From NCBI GenBank assembly GCA_905235745.1, contig CAJOMN010000012.1, positions 1-50,210 of the forward strand: 50,210 nt of DNA. Reading direction: 5' to 3'. The DNA is from an uncultured Lachnospiraceae bacterium (GTDB taxonomy: Bacteria; Bacillota; Clostridia; Lachnospirales; Lachnospiraceae). A program made the position numbers and the translations under genes. Below are positions 23,767 through 32,365 of this stretch, piece by piece (the stretch's first letter is position 1; every line of letters starts with the position of its first letter). Below the pieces are notes generated by a model that ran no database searches, was not told where the DNA came from, and was given only the letters and a program-made list of their open reading frames with translations.

Positions 23767-24612
23767 TCAGATCGCAACATTTCCGCACAGCATTATATGT
23801 CCGTCGCGGCGGCATTGCGCGGTCAATACCCCGCCCGGCCCGGCGGCGGTAATGCATATGCCGGAGCCGCCGTACCTGTTTGCATAGTATGCGCCGACTG
23901 CCGTTGTACCGCTCGCGCATGACCGTTCCCAGAACAGACTTTCCTGTCCGCCAACATACACAAGCGGCCGGATGTTCAGACTGATAAACGTATCATAATC
24001 CGGATCCGATGAGGCGTGCTCCCTCACCGCTGATATATTCATAATACCGAGCGCATCGCATGAAAGTTCGCCGCACCATACCCTTATCGCTTCTTCCTCG
24101 TCGCTGTCGCACAGCCGCGTCTCGTCGTCGAACAGTATGATGTGCGTAATGCCGTCGGATTCCACGACGGGAAGCGTATATCGCGTCCCTTTATATGTAA
24201 AATCATATGTCGTAACACTACGCGGAAGCGGCATATCGACACGGCCGGAGTACATATGAGTGTTTCCGTCATCTATTCTTGTTATGTCAACCAGCACCGG
24301 GTGGTCTGCTCCGCTGCTCTCGACGCGGATAGTATCGGAAGAGCCGATACTCAGATCATGCCCATCGCACAGGAGCGCCGCGGCAGACATAGTGGCATTG
24401 CCGCAGAACTCACCGCCGGCCATCCGAAGCCTGATATCCGCCTTGTCCGAAATACCGACAAAGCCAACCTGCTCGCAGGTCGGCTCCGTTTTCATTATCA
24501 TATCCGCGACCTCCGGCTGCGATATTATGTCAACCGGAGAAGTAACCAGTACCGTGATATTGCCGGTAGGGTCGATATAGTTGTATTCAATTCCGTTATA
24601 TGATTTTCTCAT
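23767..24612 (-). CDS. DapF-fold amino acid racemase/epimerase
   Basis: A 281-residue cytoplasmic protein of the cofactor-independent diaminopimelate epimerase superfamily. The two catalytic cysteines are in GGEFCGNATM (Cys70) and RSCASGTTAVG (Cys232), one per pseudo-symmetric half. Both loops differ from true DapF (CGNG.R and CGTG), resembling instead histidine-racemase/CntK-type members that act on other amino acids. It is the last gene of an amino-acid ABC importer operon, three bases after the ATPase stop, with only a weak ribosome site, so translational coupling is likely. Substrate unknown; probably the imported amino acid. Confidence 0.8.
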   Translation of the reverse strand: MRKSYNGIEYNYIDPTGNITVLVTSPVDIISQPEVADMIMKTEPTCEQVGFVGISDKADIRLRMAGGEFCGNATMSAAALLCDGHDLSIGSSDTIRVESSGADHPVLVDITRIDDGNTHMYSGRVDMPLPRSVTTYDFTYKGTRYTLPVVESDGITHIILFDDETRLCDSDEEEAIRVWCGELSCDALGIMNISAVREHASSDPDYDTFISLNIRPLVYVGGQESLFWERSCASGTTAVGAYYANRYGGSGICITAAGPGGVLTAQCRRDGHIMLCGNVAI

Positions 24613-24615
24613 ATA

Positions 24616-25386
24616 TCACCGGTTATAATTCTGCAGGAACTGTCTCGTCCGCTCCTGTTTCGGGTTGTCAAATAACTCCCCGGGATCACCCTGTTCAACA
24701 ATACATCCCTTGTCAATGAATATCACGCGGTTGGATACCGCTTTCGCAAAGCTCATCTCGTGCGTGACGATCACCATTGTCATCTTTTCATCCGCAAGCC
24801 GGCGTATGATCTTGAGGACTTCTCCGGTAAGTTCAGGGTCGAGCGCTGATGTCGGCTCGTCAAAAAACAGTATATCGGGATTCATCGCAAGCGCACGAGC
24901 TATCGCAACACGCTGTTTCTGGCCTCCGGAAAGCTGACAGGGATACGCGCCGGCTTTGGAGGCAAGACCCATCTTGTCGAGCAGTTTTCTCGCCTCTTCC
25001 TCAACCTCGTCCTTTTCACGCTTCTGGACGGTTATGGGAGCGTCCATGACGTTTCTGAGTATCGAGTAGTGAGGAAAGAGATTGAAATTCTGAAATACAA
25101 GACCGAAATAATTCCTGATCCTTGCCATATCCTTCTTGGAGACATATTCCGCCGTCCCGCCCCCGGAAGTCTGAGCCACGGTCTCACCCTTATATATGAT
25201 GCTTCCGCTGTCGATAGTCTCCAGGAAAGTCGCACAGCGCAGCAGCGTTGTCTTCCCGGATCCCGAAGGCCCGATAATGGATACGACCTCGCCGCTGTCC
25301 ACGCAAAGTGACACGTCACAAAGCGCCATATCTGTGTGCGTCGTTCCAATAAAGTTCTTTTCTATATTGTTCATCTCAAGAATCAT
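24616..25386 (-). CDS. Polar amino acid ABC transporter ATP-binding protein
   Basis: A 256-residue ABC ATPase of the GlnQ/HisP type. Walker [10 protein letters not shown] (39-47), signature [15 protein letters not shown], Walker [16 protein letters not shown] and the switch His in IVTHEMSFA are all intact. It powers the permease encoded nine bases upstream at the membrane's inner face. Confidence 0.95.
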   Translation of the reverse strand: MILEMNNIEKNFIGTTHTDMALCDVSLCVDSGEVVSIIGPSGSGKTTLLRCATFLETIDSGSIIYKGETVAQTSGGGTAEYVSKKDMARIRNYFGLVFQNFNLFPHYSILRNVMDAPITVQKREKDEVEEEARKLLDKMGLASKAGAYPCQLSGGQKQRVAIARALAMNPDILFFDEPTSALDPELTGEVLKIIRRLADEKMTMVIVTHEMSFAKAVSNRVIFIDKGCIVEQGDPGELFDNPKQERTRQFLQNYNR

Positions 25387-25395
25387 AATAATGCC

Positions 25396-26043
25396 TCAGT
25401 TATAATATGCCATGGATTTCTCTATCTTCTCCATGACAAATGCAACGACGTAGTTCATGACAAAATAGAACACTCCGGCTACAACAAACGGCGTAAAGCT
25501 CGTCTCTGACGCCGATATCTGTTTGGCAAGTGAGAATACCTCCTGATAGGCGAGCGTAAAAGCGAGGGACGTATCCTTGACAAGCGTTATCACCTCGTTC
25601 GTTACACTCGGAAGGATAGTCTTGATGACCTGCGGAAGAATGATCCTGAAGAAAGTCTGTGATCTGGTGTAACCGAGCACCTCCGCCGCCTCGTACTGCC
25701 CGGGATCCATTGATTCGATGCCGCCCCGGTAGATCTCGGCAAAATAGCACGCATAATTGACTATAAAGCCAATCAGTATCGCCGGATAACGGTATCCTTT
25801 TATCGACAGTCCGAACAGATAGTAAGGTCCGAAATACCATACGAGGAGCTGGAGCATGAGCGGAGTTCCCCTTATGATCGATATAAAGGCCTTAACTATC
25901 GACGACAGGACCTTATTCTTTGATTTTCTCCCGAACATGACGAGCATTCCGAGAGGCAGCGCCCCGATAAGGGTCAGAAAGAATATACCCATGGTGCGCA
26001 GCATCCCTGCGCCCATGGTTGACAGCATTGTTGAAAAACTCAT
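25396..26043 (-). CDS. Polar amino acid ABC transporter permease
   Basis: A 215-residue membrane protein with five predicted helices and the HisM/GlnP signature: SIIRGTPLMLQLLVWYFG, the EAA loop YEAAEVLGYTRSQTFFRIIL, then PQVIKTILPSVTNEVITLVKDTSLAF. Forms a homodimeric channel with the ATPase above. Lies 19 bases after the binding-protein gene. Confidence 0.95.
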   Translation of the reverse strand: MSFSTMLSTMGAGMLRTMGIFFLTLIGALPLGMLVMFGRKSKNKVLSSIVKAFISIIRGTPLMLQLLVWYFGPYYLFGLSIKGYRYPAILIGFIVNYACYFAEIYRGGIESMDPGQYEAAEVLGYTRSQTFFRIILPQVIKTILPSVTNEVITLVKDTSLAFTLAYQEVFSLAKQISASETSFTPFVVAGVFYFVMNYVVAFVMEKIEKSMAYYN

Positions 26044-26062
26044 TTACGGCTCCTTCGTCCGC

Positions 26063-26845
26063 CTATTTACCCAGGCAGAGATAATCCTTGATCTCGGGAT
26101 ATTTCTCGCCGATCGCAGCATATGTTCCGTCTGCAACAAGATCATCAAGCGCTTTGTTGATAGTGTCGCGAAGCTCGGTGTCGTCCTTGCGGAAACCTAT
26201 GGCGTACTGCTCGCTTCCGAGCATTTCGTCAAGGAACTTGTATTCTCCGGAATCACCCATGAGATACTGTCCGCTCGTAACATCGATCGCGATCGCGTCA
26301 ATGGCGCCCGCTTTAAGATCATTAAATGCGATCGTATATGTTTCGTATACTTCAAGAGATGCAAATGTACTGCACAGTTCTGCCTGCCCTTCCTCATCAT
26401 TGAGAAGGTCATAAGCACTCGTCGCGGTCTGGACTCCGACTGCCTTGCCGGCAAGATCCGCAAGTGAAGAGATGCCCGAATCGGACTTTACCAATATCAT
26501 CTGGGTGTTGTCGGAGTACGGTTTGGACCATGTATAATCATCCTCACGTCCGTTTATCGTAAAGCCCGACCAGATACAGTCGCAGCTTCCCGCATTAAGC
26601 TCGGCATCCTTGGCGTCCCAGTTAAACGGAACCGCCTCATACTCCCATCCGAGATGCTCGCAGACGGCCTGTGCCAGTTCGACGTCAAATCCGCCCATGG
26701 TGCCGTCATCGCTTATATATGAATACGGCGGATAATCAAGATCAAATCCGTGCTTGAATACCCTTTTGTCCGATGTGGTCTTACCGCAGGCGGTAAGCGA
26801 TACAAGCATTGTTACTGCAAGAAATAATGTGATTAACCTTTTCAT
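26063..26845 (-). CDS. Amino acid ABC transporter substrate-binding lipoprotein
   Basis: A 260-residue SBP family 3 protein with a lipoprotein signal ending SLTAC (Cys20). FDLDYPPYSYISDDGTMGGF, DVELAQAVCEHLGW, CDCIWSGFTINGRE and GKAVGVQTATSAYDLL are the family blocks. The binding pocket Arg of many arginine/glutamine binders (the usual R in the SGxxxTxxR motif) is present as R in NGRE. ATG 26845 is chosen for its GAGGAG site; upstream in-frame codons lack one. First gene of a four-gene operon. Confidence 0.93.
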   Translation of the reverse strand: MKRLITLFLAVTMLVSLTACGKTTSDKRVFKHGFDLDYPPYSYISDDGTMGGFDVELAQAVCEHLGWEYEAVPFNWDAKDAELNAGSCDCIWSGFTINGREDDYTWSKPYSDNTQMILVKSDSGISSLADLAGKAVGVQTATSAYDLLNDEEGQAELCSTFASLEVYETYTIAFNDLKAGAIDAIAIDVTSGQYLMGDSGEYKFLDEMLGSEQYAIGFRKDDTELRDTINKALDDLVADGTYAAIGEKYPEIKDYLCLGK

Positions 26846-26892
26846 AGATTCACTCCTCATAATAATCTGAAAACAACACAAAACACTTTAGT

Positions 26893-26921
26893 ATGTTAGC
26901 ATATTAAATTCACACTGTAAA
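26893..26921 (-). promoter_or_regulatory. Promoter of the amino-acid importer operon
   Basis: Minus strand TTTACA (26916-26921), 17-bp spacer, TAACAT (26893-26898), about 40 bases before the binding-protein start. Confidence 0.6.
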
Positions 26922-26970
26922 GCGTATTAAAGCGGGATCTGCCCATGTACGGGCAATGAAATGCGCGATT

Positions 26971-27450
26971 TTACTTGTGATACGGCTCGTTGTTCTTGAT
27001 CTTGTATGCCCTGTAGATCTGCTCCAGAAGAATAACCCGCATGAGCTGATGCGGAAATGTCATTTGGGAAAATGAAAGCTGTACGTCGCCCGACCGTTTG
27101 ATAGCCGCGTCCAGCCCGAGTGAGCCGCCGATAACGAACTGGATATGACTTTTCCCGGCATTCTCGTAAGAAGATATCATACCGGCAAACTCTTCGGAAG
27201 AAACCTGCCTGCCCTCTATGCAAAGCGGAATGAGGACGGCTCCGTCGGAAATATACCTGTTAAGACGCCCCGCCTCATTTGCTCTTACAATATCGTTTTC
27301 CCTGTCGCTTGCGCCTTCCGCAGTCTTCTCATCCTTGACTTCGATCACCGATATATTGGCATATCTTGTAAGGCGCTTGATATATTCGTCAGCGGCATCG
27401 CGAAGATACTGCTCCCTGATCTTCCCGACTGCCAGAATGTCTATCTTCAT
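26971..27450 (-). CDS. rlmH: 23S rRNA pseudouridine-1915 N3-methyltransferase
   Basis: A 159-residue SPOUT methyltransferase. MKIDILAVGKIREQYLRDAA at the start, FVIGGSLGLD and SFSQMTFPHQLMRVILLEQI, ending YRAYKIKNNEPYHK, are the highly conserved RlmH blocks, including the trefoil-knot SAM site. It modifies helix 69 of 23S rRNA on assembled ribosomes. The start is two bases after the DegV stop, so the genes are coupled; GAGAAG may serve as ribosome site. Full length. Confidence 0.96.
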   Translation of the reverse strand: MKIDILAVGKIREQYLRDAADEYIKRLTRYANISVIEVKDEKTAEGASDRENDIVRANEAGRLNRYISDGAVLIPLCIEGRQVSSEEFAGMISSYENAGKSHIQFVIGGSLGLDAAIKRSGDVQLSFSQMTFPHQLMRVILLEQIYRAYKIKNNEPYHK

Positions 27451-27452
27451 TC

Positions 27453-28331
27453 CTACGGTCTTCTCGCATCTGTCATATAGAACACAGCAAGAAGACCCGG
27501 ACCGCAATGCGCGCCTATTACAACACCGAGTCCGGATATCGTAATCCCGGCATTCGGATAAGCTTCGTGGATCCTCTGTCTGACATAATCAGCGTCTTCA
27601 AGACAATCCGCGTGATTGATTGTGATCTGTGCGTTGTCCGGATCTGCCAGCTCATTGATAAGGGCGTCAACTATCGTATTAAGCGCGGCCTTTCTGCCTC
27701 TTACCTTGTTGGCGGCAACAAGCGTCCCTTCATCGGGAACGTAGAGAACCGGCTTGACGGAAAGTATAGTACCCACAACGGCGGACGCGTTTGATACTCT
27801 TCCCCCGCGCCGGAGCCACTTAAGATCGTCCACGGTAAAGCGGTGCGCTATCTTTAATTTGTTGTTCTCTATCCAGTCAAGAACGGTATCCATCGATTCT
27901 CCGTTCTCATAGAGGCTAACGACATTCTGTACGAGAAGCCCCAGACCTCCGCTGACACATCTTGTATCAACATTGATGATATTGCTGTCGGGATAATCAT
28001 TCCTGAGGTCTTCTATTGCCTCCTCGCAGTACTTGTATGACGAAGACATCGGTCTTGCCATATCAAGAAATATGACCGGTCTGACCCCGTCCTTGTACAG
28101 GCTTTCAAAGAACTCCCTGTATGTATACATATTGATGGCCGAAGTCGACAGAAGCTTTCCTTCCCTCATCTTCCGGTAGACATCAAGCCTTGTCTCCTCA
28201 CGGCAGTCGTCCTCGTAGCTCTTATCATCCATTATATATGAATAACTGATGAACGGTATCTTGTGTTCGTCAAGGTATTCGCGCGTCAAATCGCATGTCG
28301 ATGCAGTCGCTATGATATAGTCCTGTGCCAT
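27453..28331 (-). CDS. DegV family fatty-acid-binding protein (second paralogue)
   Basis: A 292-residue FakB-like protein. TASTCDLTREYL, LLSTSAINMYTY, WLRRGGRVSNASAVVG and GAHCGPGLLAVFY are the DegV landmarks. It likely carries a fatty acid for a kinase (FakA), which is not in the window. One base separates it from the sce7726-like gene upstream. It is clearly different in sequence from the copy at 8109-8972, so the two may prefer different acyl chains. Confidence 0.92.
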   Translation of the reverse strand: MAQDYIIATASTCDLTREYLDEHKIPFISYSYIMDDKSYEDDCREETRLDVYRKMREGKLLSTSAINMYTYREFFESLYKDGVRPVIFLDMARPMSSSYKYCEEAIEDLRNDYPDSNIINVDTRCVSGGLGLLVQNVVSLYENGESMDTVLDWIENNKLKIAHRFTVDDLKWLRRGGRVSNASAVVGTILSVKPVLYVPDEGTLVAANKVRGRKAALNTIVDALINELADPDNAQITINHADCLEDADYVRQRIHEAYPNAGITISGLGVVIGAHCGPGLLAVFYMTDARRP

Positions 28332-28332
28332 G

Positions 28333-28980
28333 TCATTTACTCCTCTTTTTGTTTACCCTTCGTCTCTTTCTCTTATGCATACCGTTTTCCACGCGGTATT
28401 GGTTGATTTCTTCAAATATAGTATTATAATCCCGTTCAAAAAGCAACTCACATATTTCATCCTGAAGCTCATTCTCCGGTATCCTGCCGTCTTCAACGCG
28501 TGATGCGATCTTATCAACGACAAACGATCTGCTGCTGCTTTTATAGGCAGGCATATCGAATCTCTGCTGTATCCTGACAAGCTCGGGTCTCCACAGAAAT
28601 TCCAGTTTTCTGCGAAAAGTCACCTCCGTGTTCGGCGCCGGTTCCCTGAGTACGTAAAAATCAAGATCTTCGCCTTCCGTCTCGACGGTTATGACTCCCC
28701 AGTGTCCGGGGACATGCTCGCGAATATGCTGCGCGTGCGTCGTGCCGACGACAACAATGTTCATATCATAGTATTTGTCGTAATCCTCCACCTGACGCGC
28801 AAGCCTTGCGTATGTGTCCGCATCGCTTTTGATCTCTATCCCGAAGATCGCACCCTCCGTCACCATTACAACATCAGCCCGTGATCTGCCTATGTTCTTC
28901 TCCTCGAGTATGCGGACCTTGCCGTACTTTTCTTCGAGAAAAAAGAAAAGCGGTTCCCTTATATCCTTGTCCTTTAACAT
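28333..28980 (-). CDS. sce7726-like protein with PD-(D/E)XK nuclease-type core
   Basis: A 215-residue cytoplasmic protein. DIREPLFFFLEEKYGKVRIL, then SRADVVMV and FGIEIKSDADTYARL give the Asp and E-x-K of a PD-(D/E)XK fold, in the order seen in sce7726 family proteins. QVEDYDKYYD follows as in that family. The basic C-terminus (KRKRRRVNKKR) suggests nucleic-acid contact. Its actual substrate is unknown. ATG 28980 is chosen for its AAGGG site; the upstream ATG lacks one. Confidence 0.75.
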   Translation of the reverse strand: MLKDKDIREPLFFFLEEKYGKVRILEEKNIGRSRADVVMVTEGAIFGIEIKSDADTYARLARQVEDYDKYYDMNIVVVGTTHAQHIREHVPGHWGVITVETEGEDLDFYVLREPAPNTEVTFRRKLEFLWRPELVRIQQRFDMPAYKSSSRSFVVDKIASRVEDGRIPENELQDEICELLFERDYNTIFEEINQYRVENGMHKRKRRRVNKKRSK

Positions 28981-29006
28981 TCTACCCTTATGTCTCCCTT
29001 TACATA

Positions 29007-29043
29007 CAAGGGCTGTCACACTAAAGCGGTGCGACAGCCCCTG
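29007..29043 (-). repeat. 15-bp hairpin in the sce7726 leader
   Basis: Arms 29029-29043 and 29007-29021. All 15 pairs form in minus-strand RNA, including two G-U pairs, whereas plus-strand RNA would have two A-C mismatches. There is no T-run in either direction. It separates the small membrane protein gene from the sce7726-degV-rlmH unit. Confidence 0.7.
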
Positions 29044-29061
29044 TTTAAGTATTGTCCAGGA

Positions 29062-29343
29062 TCAGAATTTCAACTTAATCTCCGTGATCATCCGGCTAAA
29101 AAAGCCGCGATAGTCAATGTTCATTACACCGGCGGTGTACACATATGCGCTTACAAGTATTGCCAGTACGCCGAATACGATACCGGCTGTGATCTCGATC
29201 TTGCCGAGTGCTTTCAGATGTTTCTTCCTGTTCAGCAGCCGGAAGATACCGAGCAGAATGCCAAATGCCGCAGGTGCCGCTCCGACTATCAGAGGCGACA
29301 TGATAAAACCCACAATTCCAAACACCAAAACAGCTATTTCCAT
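29062..29343 (-). CDS. Small membrane protein, DUF4190-like
   Basis: A 93-residue protein with two or three hydrophobic segments: about 1-30 (IAVLVFGIVGFIMSPLIVG) and 50-70 (GIVFGVLAILVSAYVY) with a basic NRKKHLK loop between. The layout resembles DUF4190 proteins. No catalytic residues; role unknown. The AAGKIEITAGIVFG-type second helix start is usual for the family. Confidence 0.65.
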   Translation of the reverse strand: MEIAVLVFGIVGFIMSPLIVGAAPAAFGILLGIFRLLNRKKHLKALGKIEITAGIVFGVLAILVSAYVYTAGVMNIDYRGFFSRMITEIKLKF

Positions 29344-29424
29344 CGTATAACCCGCATTCTATCGTACTTCAAAGCAACTACAGTATATCATCTTTTCACG
29401 GAAAAAGGCAACGTCCCACTCCTG

Positions 29425-30012
29425 TTACCTGACATAAAGCGGCGCTGCATATTTGTCATGTTCCTTTGCTTCCGGAAATCCTCCCTCGGGATATCCCAGG
29501 ATCGCATGTGCCCTGATACTGTAATTATCCGGAATGCCCCAGTCCTTCAATATCTGCCTGGCGGAATCAACAAGAAAATAATCCGTCGGAACAGAGATTA
29601 CGCATGATGCCACGTCGAAGCTCCTTGCGGCGAGGCAGAGATTATTGGACATGATATAGCAGTCTCCCTCCGCAAATTCAAAATCCTTTTCCGAGAACAG
29701 ATATACTACACACGGAGCGTTATAGAATGAATTATCGACATCGCTTGCGTCCAGTTCTTCATCGGAAAAGGTGAACTCCTCGCCCTCCTTCGGCCACCAG
29801 AATTTCCTGGTTACGAGATTCCGCAGCCGTCCCAGTCTGTCATTGATCTTATGGTCTTCACATACGACCATCCTGAGAAGCTGCTTGTTGCCTGCATTAG
29901 GCGACAGATATCCCGCCTCTATTATGCTGTGCAGAATATCCTCCGGGATATCTTCCCCGGTATAGGCGCGGACGGACCGTCTGTCAGCCATGTTTTGAAT
30001 AACTTCGTTCAT
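29425..30012 (-). CDS. Nitroreductase family FMN oxidoreductase
   Basis: A 195-residue protein. MADRRSVRAYTGEDIPED gives the RRSVR FMN phosphate contact, then EAGYLSPNAGNKQ, and the C-terminal AHAILGYPEGGFPE block is typical. NAD(P)H-dependent reduction of a nitro-aromatic or quinone-like compound is the family reaction; the physiological substrate is open. AAAGGAGG precedes the ATG, and RAYT-type repeats begin about 40 bases upstream. Confidence 0.9.
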   Translation of the reverse strand: MNEVIQNMADRRSVRAYTGEDIPEDILHSIIEAGYLSPNAGNKQLLRMVVCEDHKINDRLGRLRNLVTRKFWWPKEGEEFTFSDEELDASDVDNSFYNAPCVVYLFSEKDFEFAEGDCYIMSNNLCLAARSFDVASCVISVPTDYFLVDSARQILKDWGIPDNYSIRAHAILGYPEGGFPEAKEHDKYAAPLYVR

Positions 30013-30050
30013 ACCTTCATCCTCCTTTATTCATTTATTGATGTCAAAAG

Positions 30051-30111
30051 TGTCAAAAGGGACGGTTCTTTTTGACATAAAAGTTGTCAAAAGGGACGGT
30101 TCTTTTTGACA
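30051..30111. repeat. Two tandem RAYT-type 27-bp hairpin repeats
   Basis: TGTCAAAAGGGACGGTTC followed by TTTTTGACA occurs at 30051-30077 and 30085-30111. The arms GTCAAAAGGGAC and GTTCTTTTTGAC pair fully if two G-U pairs are allowed. Such units are common in many bacteria near IS200-like REP-associated transposases (general knowledge). No transposase gene is seen here. A third, inverted copy is at 40162-40190. Confidence 0.8.
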
Positions 30112-30122
30112 TATGTTTCAGA

Positions 30123-30773
30123 TTACAAGACCGAGGATGATACCGGAAATTCAAAATATGTATCCGGGTACGGTTCAGCCTCGAGTGTGAAATGCCACCA
30201 CTCACAGTCTATCGGTTTGAATCCGTTACGCAGCATAACCTTTTGCAGGAGCATGCGATTGTCATACTGTTCGTCGGTAATGCCCTTATAATCAGGATGC
30301 GATACGGGGCCAAACAGATCAAACGGGCTGCCCATATCAAGTTCCTTCCCGGTTTCCATATCAAGCAGTGTCAGATCAACCGTGCTTCCGCGACTGTGGC
30401 TTGACTGCTTCGCAATATAACCTTTTATAAACAGCTCCTGTTTCTCAAGGTCCGGATAAAAATAAGGTTTCATGCGTATATCCTGATCCTCTATTCCCCA
30501 CAGCACAAAGTGCTTTACGGCACTTGCCGGACGGTATGCATCATATACTTTCAGTCTGTATCCCTGTACGATCATCTCGGCAGCTACTGATTTTAGCGCC
30601 CGCGCTGCCTCTTTTGTGAGAAGTGCGCACGGCTCCTCATAGCCGTCTATGCGGTCTCCGATGAAATTGTATGTCGAATAATAACGGATCTCCTGAATGA
30701 TCTGCGGCACAAAATCCGCCAGCAGGACGAATCCGGATGCATCCGTTGTTTCGGTCCTATACTCAGCTCTCAT
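30123..30773 (-). CDS. VanX/DdpX-like D-alanyl-D-alanine dipeptidase
   Basis: A 216-residue zinc peptidase of the M15D type. VYDAYRP (Arg81), SSHSRGSTVDLTL (His126 and Asp133 as Zn ligands) and CEWWHF (Glu191 as base, His194 as third Zn ligand) make a complete active site. No signal peptide, so it is cytoplasmic like VanX and DdpX, hydrolysing D-Ala-D-Ala. No vanA-type ligase or vanH is nearby, so vancomycin resistance is not implied; D-Ala turnover is more likely. AAGAGG precedes the ATG. Confidence 0.9.
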   Translation of the reverse strand: MRAEYRTETTDASGFVLLADFVPQIIQEIRYYSTYNFIGDRIDGYEEPCALLTKEAARALKSVAAEMIVQGYRLKVYDAYRPASAVKHFVLWGIEDQDIRMKPYFYPDLEKQELFIKGYIAKQSSHSRGSTVDLTLLDMETGKELDMGSPFDLFGPVSHPDYKGITDEQYDNRMLLQKVMLRNGFKPIDCEWWHFTLEAEPYPDTYFEFPVSSSVL

Positions 30774-30907
30774 GTATGATACCTCTTATCCATTATAATC
30801 ATTTTCTCTAACATTTCCCAGTCATAACAGCGCAAATAATTTCCCTCGGGGAATACGCAGTCCCTGTTCCACGGACGGTCCCGCACACGTTCCTGGCGAT
30901 AATCCAA
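30770..30907 (-). CDS. 45-codon ORF coupled to the VanX-like gene
   Basis: TTG 30907 follows GGAGAG by about eight bases. The frame reads DYRQERVRDRPWNRDCVFPE, then GNYLRCYDWEMLEKMIIMDK. Its TGA overlaps the ATG of the dipeptidase (ATGA). The composition looks like real protein (Trp, Cys, charged residues), but no family is recognised. It could be the 3' remnant of a larger gene. Confidence 0.35.
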   Translation of the reverse strand: MDYRQERVRDRPWNRDCVFPEGNYLRCYDWEMLEKMIIMDKRYHT

Positions 30908-30913
30908 AGAAAA

Positions 30914-32173
30914 TCACTCTCCAAGCCTAAACACAGGATAATAGTATGCATTCTCATTGATCGGGGTTATCTTTTCGCAAGAGTCAATAACAAGCCCCGG
31001 TTTTAGAGTCATCTTATACTTTTTCAAAACCGAAAAATTCTTTGTTGACTTCTTTCCCGGAGAGATACCCTTTTTGATTTCGATTGGATAAATCTCGCCA
31101 GTCCTTACATACAATAAGTCAACTTCTTTTTGATCTTTATCCCTGTAATAGAACAGATATTCCTTGGGATCCATATTATATGCATAAAAATTCTTTATGA
31201 ACTCACTGACTACATAGGTTTCGAAAAAAGCTCCACTCATTGCACCATTTTCAAGCATTTTTGCATCAGGCCATCTGCAAAGGTATGCGCACAAACCGGT
31301 ATCCATGAAATAGAGTTTCGGTGCCTTGATTATTCTGTTTGATGTATTGGGCATATAAGGCTGCAGAAGAAAGATTATTCCCGCCGTCTCCAAAATAGAT
31401 ATCCATCTTTTGCATGTTCTTACATCTATTCCTATCTCGCCGGCAAGATTATCATAATGCAGTTCTGCAGAGGTCCTGAGGGCTACAAGGGATATAAAAT
31501 TACGGAACGTTGTCTCGCTGTCCTCCGATATCAGTCTCTTAACGTCCTTTTCGATATACGTATCAATATATGACCTAAAATAAACATCTCTTCTTGACTT
31601 CTTTAATACAACATCAGGCATGCCTCCGATAAAGATATCCTCATAGACTTCGGCTCTTGTACGATAGGACATTTGACTGTCTTTTTCACGTTTTAACAGG
31701 ATATTTACATCCGGCTCAAACTTATGCCCAGGCTGATCGTATTTTTCTACATTCGAAAAGGATGCCATTTCTATAACTCCGCATCTTCCGGCCAGCGAAT
31801 CCGATATTCCCTGCTGCAACTCATATTTGTTCGACCCTGTAAGAATATACATGAGTTGCTGATCTTCATTATTGTCAATCCACCTTAGCCGCATATCGTC
31901 TATTCTTATCTTTATCTCATCAAGAAGTTTTGGTGCTTTCTGAATCTCATCAATTATAAGCGGCCATCCATATGTTTCAAGAAACAGTTTGGGATTTTCC
32001 CGGGCGAGGGATCGATCAGCTCCGTCGTCAAGTGTTATTTTCCGTATCCGGCTGCCGAAAATATGGTTCACAGTTGTCGACTTTCCAACCTGCCTGGAAC
32101 CATATATAACTATACACGGAAATGACTCTGCCATCTCTTTAATTGCATTCTCAATCTTTCTGTCTCTATACAA
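30914..32173 (-). CDS. AAA_14/DUF4143 ATPase
   Basis: A 419-residue protein. Walker A GSRQVGKST (25-33) and Walker B WPLIIDEIQKAP define the AAA_14 domain; YIDTYIEKDVKRLISEDS links to a C-terminal DUF4143 domain with a restriction-like core (FYYRDKDQKEVDLLYVRTGE, PIEIKKG). The family is common in accessory regions and of unknown role. The start is TTG at 32173, with AGGAAGGT seven bases upstream. Length is normal for the family. Confidence 0.92.
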   Translation of the reverse strand: MYRDRKIENAIKEMAESFPCIVIYGSRQVGKSTTVNHIFGSRIRKITLDDGADRSLARENPKLFLETYGWPLIIDEIQKAPKLLDEIKIRIDDMRLRWIDNNEDQQLMYILTGSNKYELQQGISDSLAGRCGVIEMASFSNVEKYDQPGHKFEPDVNILLKREKDSQMSYRTRAEVYEDIFIGGMPDVVLKKSRRDVYFRSYIDTYIEKDVKRLISEDSETTFRNFISLVALRTSAELHYDNLAGEIGIDVRTCKRWISILETAGIIFLLQPYMPNTSNRIIKAPKLYFMDTGLCAYLCRWPDAKMLENGAMSGAFFETYVVSEFIKNFYAYNMDPKEYLFYYRDKDQKEVDLLYVRTGEIYPIEIKKGISPGKKSTKNFSVLKKYKMTLKPGLVIDSCEKITPINENAYYYPVFRLGE

Positions 32174-32285
32174 GGTCGTACCTTCCTATCGTTAGTTTTG
32201 ATATGATTATACTATATTGCGACCATTATTGCAATGCAATGCTGTTTTGGTCGCGTATGGATTCCGCCTTCGCTTCATCATTTGT

Positions 32286-32331
32286 TATTCATACGCCTTT
32301 CAGGTTCTTGGCTACATAATGTGGAACAAGA
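32286..32331 (+). pseudogene. 45-bp relic of the AAA ATPase gene at 39104
   Basis: The stretch encodes YSYAFQVLGYIMWNK and matches 39810-39855 (YSYAFQVLGYIMWDK) at all but about three bases. The frame before and after does not match the ATPase. It is a short leftover of a second copy. Confidence 0.65.
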
Positions 32332-32334
32332 CAA

Positions 32335-32358
32335 GAAAAGCCGCCAAAAGGCGGCTTT
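32335..32358 (-). terminator. Terminator after the truncated AbiE region
   Basis: AAAGCCGCC / GGCGGCTTT with a TTTT loop on the minus strand, followed by TCTTG. The stem is symmetrical, so it could act in both directions. Confidence 0.7.
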
Positions 32359-32365
32359 ATATGTG

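Noticed and set aside
30051-30111. CRISPR array
   Set aside because: Only two units with a 7-bp gap; each is itself a hairpin of the RAYT type and no cas gene is present.
30123-30773. VanX-like gene as part of a vancomycin resistance cluster
   Set aside because: No D-Ala-D-Lac ligase, VanH or VanRS is nearby; a cytoplasmic D-Ala-D-Ala dipeptidase alone is more likely for turnover.
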